From positions 310,001-374,000 of the forward strand of contig NC_134030.1 of NCBI RefSeq assembly GCF_964204645.1: DNA of 64,000 bases, given 5' to 3'. Position numbers and translations under genes: made by a program. This stretch comes from Tubulanus polymorphus. Taxonomy: Eukaryota > Nemertea > Palaeonemertea > Tubulaniformes > Tubulanidae. This document shows positions 58,929 to 64,000 of the stretch, piece by piece (positions within the stretch are counted from its first letter, which is position 1; each line of letters opens with the position of its first letter). Under the pieces are notes generated by a model. The model did not search any database. It worked only from the letters and a program-made list of their open reading frames with translations, and had not been told where the DNA came from.

Positions 58929-59590
58929 TTGTTACAACTAAGAAATCGCTCTGCTCAGGCTGTACAATAACTCTAAACTATACCAGTAGATGGCGCTAGT
59001 GGTGGTGATCGGGTGATATTCAAGATTTTACACTCTTAACGACGACGCCGCTTCAATCAATAAATTAATTTAACATTTTTTTTTAACACTAGCACATTAC
59101 AGAGATGTATTTAGTAATATGTACATGCATATATTTATGGTCCACAGTTTTCGTACCTAGACGTCCTGCTCCGCGAGCGGGCGACCGTCATTAAGAACAA
59201 TAATTCTTGCTCACTTCGAAAGTTTTCGGAAATATATATTACCCAATGTAGTAACGTTAGTGGTCAATCAAATCTAAACTATCAAATCATTTCACAAACC
59301 TCGCAAAATACTTATTATTCATCTCTGCTTTAAAACAATTAATTAATGATGTTCGGCCTAAATTTTCGTCTAAACTTTTGACATAGTTTTTTGTTTTTTT
59401 ACGTTTAATATCAAAAACGTGGTTATTTTTTTCTACGAGAAGAGCTCGACCCCGGTTTTACAACGCCCGACTCTTCAAACGCACAAAAAAAAAAAACCCA
59501 ATAATAATAATCATTAATTTATACACAATATTATCAATTAATAGAATCGTTTGCTAGTTTTATTTTTTCGTTTAGGCTTCGAGCGTCGGA

Positions 59591-62010
59591 TTAAAAAGCG
59601 AACAGAATCAAGAACGCCATCATTAGACAGAACAGACCCATAGCTTCGGACAGAGCAAACCCTAGAATAGCATACGAGAACAATTGTTGTTTTAACGACG
59701 GGTTTCTGGCGTAACCAATTACTAAATTACCGAATACACTTCCGATACCAGCTCCTGAAATATCATAATTAAAATACTGCGTTAGATGTTGACAGGGATG
59801 AGATGAAAGTATTTTGTCAGACAGTTTTCATTGAAATTTACGAGATAAATCAATCTTCAACCCCTTAAAAGGTTTTGGGCGGAAGTTCACAACCATTCAC
59901 TTAGGGCTGTGAACGTTTTCATACATCCTTGATGTTCTTCATCCGCCAGACATCCAATAGATGTCGCTCAAGTCTCAATTTAAAACAACAGCAAGTGAAA
60001 AACGTGATAAATGCAATTTATCAAAACCATCGGAAAATTGAAACCGTTAAGGGCTGAACATAAGGTCTGTAGCAATCAGACTACAGAGACAAAAAGTCGG
60101 CACCTTTTCCTCCTAAAATTCCAAACAACTTTCTACAGATTGGTCTTGACAGAATTTTCGGGGATTTATTTTGAGACTGTTTAAGTCGCTGCCCAAATTC
60201 GAACCATGTAGAATGATAGCTAGTAAACGTACCTGAACCAGCTGCACCGACAGTAGCTGCACCAGCTCCGATGTATTTAGCTGCTTGATCGATATCACGC
60301 CTTACGGCTGATGTCTGTAGACTACGTATTTGTGAATTCAGAACGGACATTAAATTAACATTATTTAACGTGCACATTGTCGATACATTGTTAACAGCAG
60401 CAGCGGGACTCGTCACGGTTACCTAGAAAACACACAATATAATAACAAACTTTAGTTTACAATCGCTGATCAGGGTGTGACACTTTCCTGACTTGCGTAT
60501 TCTTGGACTTCCAAGTGTATTCCATTTCCCAGACTTGATCTGCTAAGAGTTCGATCAATTAACCCAGTCCTTACACCAGATGGAAACTGAACTTGATTCT
60601 AGCTATCTCAACAAATTTCCACCAAGTTTAGATTTTCTTTTCAAACTATCTCCTGACTGTTTCCATTTCTAATACAGATAAGTGTCTAATGAACGCAGCA
60701 TCTAGTGAGGTGGCGCTGAGCGTTACAGAATCTGGAGAATTGAATACTTACTGGTTGTTTACGGCTTGTAACCGCGGAGCTGATCGGACGAGTGACTGTA
60801 ATCGCTCTCGACGCAACCTATAAATAATGAGAAATATATTTCACTATAGACAACGGCAGAATCAGTGAATTCTACTTACAGCATCTCCGCAGTGAGTGGG
60901 CTCAACCAGAACACCCCCCCCCTAAACAACACAGAACACACCTCTGCAGAATCAGAACTCCCTTTGGGACTTTACACACAGGCACTTGAATATGGACTAT
61001 GATAATGGATAAATATTTGATAATTTACCAGCGATACGTTAATCCTACTTTAATAGATCCGCCATGTTTTATAATAAATTTACCCATGATGCAACGCGCG
61101 CCGGTCGTTTAGCTATACTATACAGAAAGGCTGGAAACGACCCTATCTCCGTAATGCTTAAATCTACCCGCAGTTATCGGGACAGCCGAACACTGCCGAT
61201 GATTGCCGAAGTACGTCCTTAGTGTCAATTTTAACCCTGATATATAAGGAGCGCCCATAATTTCAATTGTAGATGATTTTTTTGGAAACATTGACACCGT
61301 TTTAGCTCCGTTAAAGATTTTAAATGGCAACAAAATTGATTTTTGAAAATTCACGATGCCTCTTCGGGATTGCTGTGACGTCATCTGTCCCGATAACTGC
61401 AGGTAGATTTAAGCATTATGGAGATAGGATCGTTTCCAGCCTTTCTGTATAGTATAGCTAAACGACTGGCGCTCGTTGCATCATGGGTAAATTTATTATA
61501 AAACATGGCGATCTATTAAAGTAGGATTAACGTATCGCTGGTAAATTATCAAATATTTATCCATTATCAAAGCCCACATTCAAGTGCCTGTGCTTTACAG
61601 CTCCTCGGTCCCCTCTGCATTGAGTGATAGTAACACATTAAGACAACATTTTGTTTAGTTACAATGCTTAAAACAACTTTGATAGAAGAGGTTTCAGCAG
61701 TAAAGCCCCCCCCCCCCGAACTCAGGAACTGAACTCATTTTGTACCCCTCGGCCTCCTCTGGTCCTGACTTAACTCCAATGATTTCCCAAATTGACATTT
61801 AATTACCAGTTAGTCAATAAACTGTCTAATTTAACTCAGGGAATACGTAACAAACTGAACATACGCCCCCGAGACTACTGTCAACGGGTCAAGGACGAAT
61901 CAAGAGAAGAAATTGTTTCATGAATTTCAAGACATTATTTCCGAATAAAAGCGTAAACGACTTACCAGACTGCGTGTGATGGGTGTGAGGTATTTAGCGC
62001 AGGAATACAT
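59591..62010 (-). CDS. ATP5MC1: ATP synthase F0 subunit c, mitochondrial
   Basis: Four coding exons: 62010-61966, 60817-60752, 60422-60233, 59754-59591; 154 residues. A long mitochondrial presequence rich in Ser/Thr/Arg ([20 protein letters not shown]) precedes the mature proteolipid, which begins [20 protein letters not shown]. Helix 1 is Gly-rich ([20 protein letters not shown]), the polar loop is [11 protein letters not shown], and helix 2 contains the proton-carrying Glu ([10 protein letters not shown]). The c ring is the rotor of ATP synthase in the inner membrane. The loop junction falls in GSG/AGIG with matching phase. The start exon extends upstream to 62057 as UTR, and a first non-coding exon ends at 62261 (TTTTAG/GTAAGC). 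Vertebrates have three such genes; which of them it matches cannot be said. Confidence 0.96.
60977..61592. mobile_element. 616-bp long-TIR foldback transposon in ATP5MC intron 1
   Basis: Ends CACAGGCACTTGAATATGG and, at the right, the inverse CATTCAAGTGCCTGTG. The arms pair over about 220 bp (for example AGCGATACGTTAATCCTACT, inverse at 61521-61540), leaving a loop of about 190 bp. CTTTACA is present on both sides (60970-60976, 61593-61599) as a 7-bp target duplication. No transposase ORF. Confidence 0.88.
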
Positions 62011-62057
62011 GATAGTAGATGATTTGATTGCTCCGACTGCGGGTGGGTTACAAGCCA

Positions 62058-62599
62058 CTGAAATATACAGAATGACCTTCACTATTTATAATCGCCGACA
62101 ATTTCCCTTCAAAATTAAGATTTATAAAACGAACTATTCTCATAAAATCAAAGAAAACGATATAATAAATCTTATCACAGATATTCACCTACAGATGATT
62201 AGTAGAAATGTGTTATTTGAACGGATTAGAGGAGTAATTTGAAAGCGACTGCCGGCTTACCTAAAATATCACCGATAGAGAGTCGAGATGCGCATGCGTC
62301 GTTACGAGCTGGTAATTACTGGTAGAGGGGTCGAGCAATAGGAGACACCCCTAAAACAAACCCTACAATTAGAAAATACATCCATATACCTACTTATAGA
62401 CAGTAGGCATTAGGAACGGTAATTTACTCATTTCAAAAATTCTCATTAAAAAAAGAGAGATAATTAAACCGATCGGTAATTTCCGGTAGAGTTCGGAAAG
62501 CGCCCGAGGAAACCCGGAAGTAAAGATTTGGGGAGCCCCAGCCTCAGCCTCAGCAGCATCAGCAGCATCAAGAGAGGGCTGGATGACGACCCGAGGAGC
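62058..62599. promoter_or_regulatory. Bidirectional promoter region, ATP5MC / JAZF1
   Basis: The two genes are head to head. The ATP5MC first non-coding exon ends at 62261; JAZF1 starts at 62600. An ETS-type site CCGGAAGT lies at about 62513 and TTCCGG at about 62480. GCATGCG at about 62290 resembles an NRF1 half-site. A shared promoter is inference. Confidence 0.5.
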
Positions 62600-64000
62600 A
62601 TGGCTGTGTTTTTAATGAACACATGCAAGTTCAATAGTTGTGGGATGAATTTCTCGACTCTGGGTGACCTCATTCAGCATATTGAGGACACTCATATCGG
62701 TAAATATCAACACTCTCAGTTTGACAGGTGTCACTGTCAAAACTTTTAGATTTTGACAGTTGTTCAAATGTTCTAATTTTGTTGTTTGTTATTTAAGAGT
62801 CGGATCCACGAGTTATAGAGAAACAGGAATTACAGCAGCCTCCATCTCTTCCATTAAGTTATATACTCAGGTTATTTTGTGAGGCTGGTGGTACAAAACG
62901 CGTTGAGGCCGCCGCTGCCGTCAGTAATGAGTTGAAGAAACGACCACGAGGTGGCGCTGTCTCACCGGCTCGTAGCGTTACCCCGACCGGGAGCGAGCTG
63001 GACGACGATGATGTCGTTGCCGCCAGCGACGACGAGGATAGCGATGATTCTTGGACGACGCAAGAAGAATTTTCATCGGAAGTTATTCTCAGGTGGGTGT
63101 TTTAACCCTTGGCTCCGGACAAATGGCGTCAGTAAAATGCGAGGGTTTTTACAACTCCTCGATTCCTTTAACTCCTCGAGCTGCAGTTGCTCTAAAGTTG
63201 GTTAGAGTTTCTCAGTTGATAGCTGACATTGTGACAATTAGAAGTTCATTGTTGCTATTGGCCGGTTATCTTTAACCAACTTTTGAGCAACTGCAGCCCT
63301 TTAATGGAAAATGTTTTAAATGTGCTTGAAACTCCTTCAATTTGAGCAAAATGTCAGAATTCCTTCAATTTTTTAGAAATATACAATCAGACATGTTTGT
63401 AGTTGTATAGTAAACCACCTAAATCAGTACAGTTGAAACAAGGATCTTTTTGTTAGCCAATTAGGAGGTTACAGAATTAGAAACAGAGTTTAGTATAGTG
63501 GATAGAAATGTGCTCACAAAATCACCCAATAACCTACTGAGATAAACACTACCGATTAGGAGGAGTTTACTGACGTAATTCTGGGATATGATTAATTATT
63601 AATTATAGTATGATTATTATTATTATTAATCATAATAAGATCATTATTTTTATGATTATAATGAATTATAGTATGATTATTATAATTATTAATCATAATA
63701 AGATTATTATCATTTTTATGATTATTATAATTATCATGAATTATAGTTTGATTATCATTATCAATTGTAGTATAGTATCCTGATGATGATTATGATTATT
63801 ATAATTAATTATAGTATGATTATTATTATTATTAATCATAATAAGATTATTATCATTTTTATGATTATTATAATTATCATGAATTATAGTTTGATTATCA
63901 TTATCAATTGTAGTATAGTATCCTGATGATGATTATTATGATTATAATTAATTATAGTATGATGGCGAATATAAAAGATGTGAGCGATAAACCGTTTGCG
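62600..64000 (+). CDS. JAZF1: JAZF1 zinc-finger protein, 5' part
   Basis: Exons 62600-62699, 62798-63092 and 63958 onward, truncated by the window end. JAZF1 is a nuclear C2H2 protein linked to nuclear receptors and NuA4 chromatin complexes. It opens MAVFLMNTCKFNSCGMNFST with the first finger (CKFNSCG...LIQHIEDTHI), shorter at the N-terminus than the vertebrate form. Then DPRVIEKQELQQPPSLPLSY, an Ala-rich segment, TPTGSELDDDDVV, an acidic run and DDSWTTQEEFSSEVIL, all in family order. Exon 3 starts MMANIKDVSDKPFA, where vertebrates have EEKPFACPVPGC; the remaining fingers lie outside. Start chosen at the first ATG; upstream in-frame codons are not ATG. Confidence 0.92.
63590..63957 (+). repeat. 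143-bp AT-rich repeat spanning the JAZF1 exon 3 acceptor
   Basis: The junction AATTATAG/TATGAT of exon 3 is preceded by copies of the same string at TAG ends 63608, 63671 and 63814, with variants (AATTATAG/TTTGAT) at 63746 and 63889. Spacing of 143 bp holds for 63671-63814-63957 and 63746-63889. Confidence 0.85.

Overview
This window is nuclear DNA from an animal. Genes are split by GT-AG introns, there are AATAAA poly(A) signals, one tRNA gene, and a very heavy load of minisatellites and small inverted-repeat transposons. The gene set (intronless FMRFamide-receptor-like GPCRs, a non-vertebrate-looking NK-like homeobox gene, BMPR2, U2AF1, UBXN4, ATP synthase subunit c, JAZF1) suggests a lophotrochozoan invertebrate. 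A mollusc is my best guess, but the species is not established from sequence alone.

Layout. 0-5.4 kb: two tandemly duplicated GPCR genes (minus), with the edge of a third copy at the window start. 5.6-9.5 kb: a four-exon homeobox gene (minus). 9.6-21 kb: no confident protein gene; minisatellites, foldback elements and MITEs. 21.2-25.9 kb: U2AF1 (minus, 8 exons). 28.2-31.4 kb: a secreted VWA-domain protein (plus, 5 exons). 32.4 kb: tRNA-Arg(TCT). 32.8-33.9 kb: a third, unrelated-copy GPCR (plus). 37.2-40.8 kb: UBXN4 (plus, 10 exons), preceded by a 32-bp array. 41-47.7 kb: repeat-rich block with a small two-exon gene for a secreted six-cysteine peptide, bracketed by an inverted duplication. 48.9-57.1 kb: BMPR2 (minus, 9 exons). 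59.6-62.0 kb: ATP synthase subunit c (minus), head to head with JAZF1 (plus, 62.6 kb to beyond the window).

The exon models were built by hand: every junction listed has GT/AG ends, phases that agree, and protein continuity with the named family where one is named. Known roles: U2AF1 reads the 3' splice site AG, UBXN4 is an ER-associated p97 adaptor, BMPR2 is a BMP type II receptor kinase, the c subunit forms the mitochondrial proton rotor, and JAZF1 is a chromatin-associated zinc-finger protein. They do not form one pathway.

The most unusual signal is how the tandem repeats relate to exons. In four genes (U2AF1, UBXN4, BMPR2, JAZF1) short tandem arrays in the introns contain copies of the adjacent splice junction, often with flanking exon bases, so that true exons sit next to rows of decoy donors or acceptors. 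In U2AF1 each decoy is a complete 31-nt mini-exon that would create an immediate stop if included after exon 3. A second theme is that several minisatellites share their core with the terminal repeats of a small inverted-repeat transposon present elsewhere in the window.
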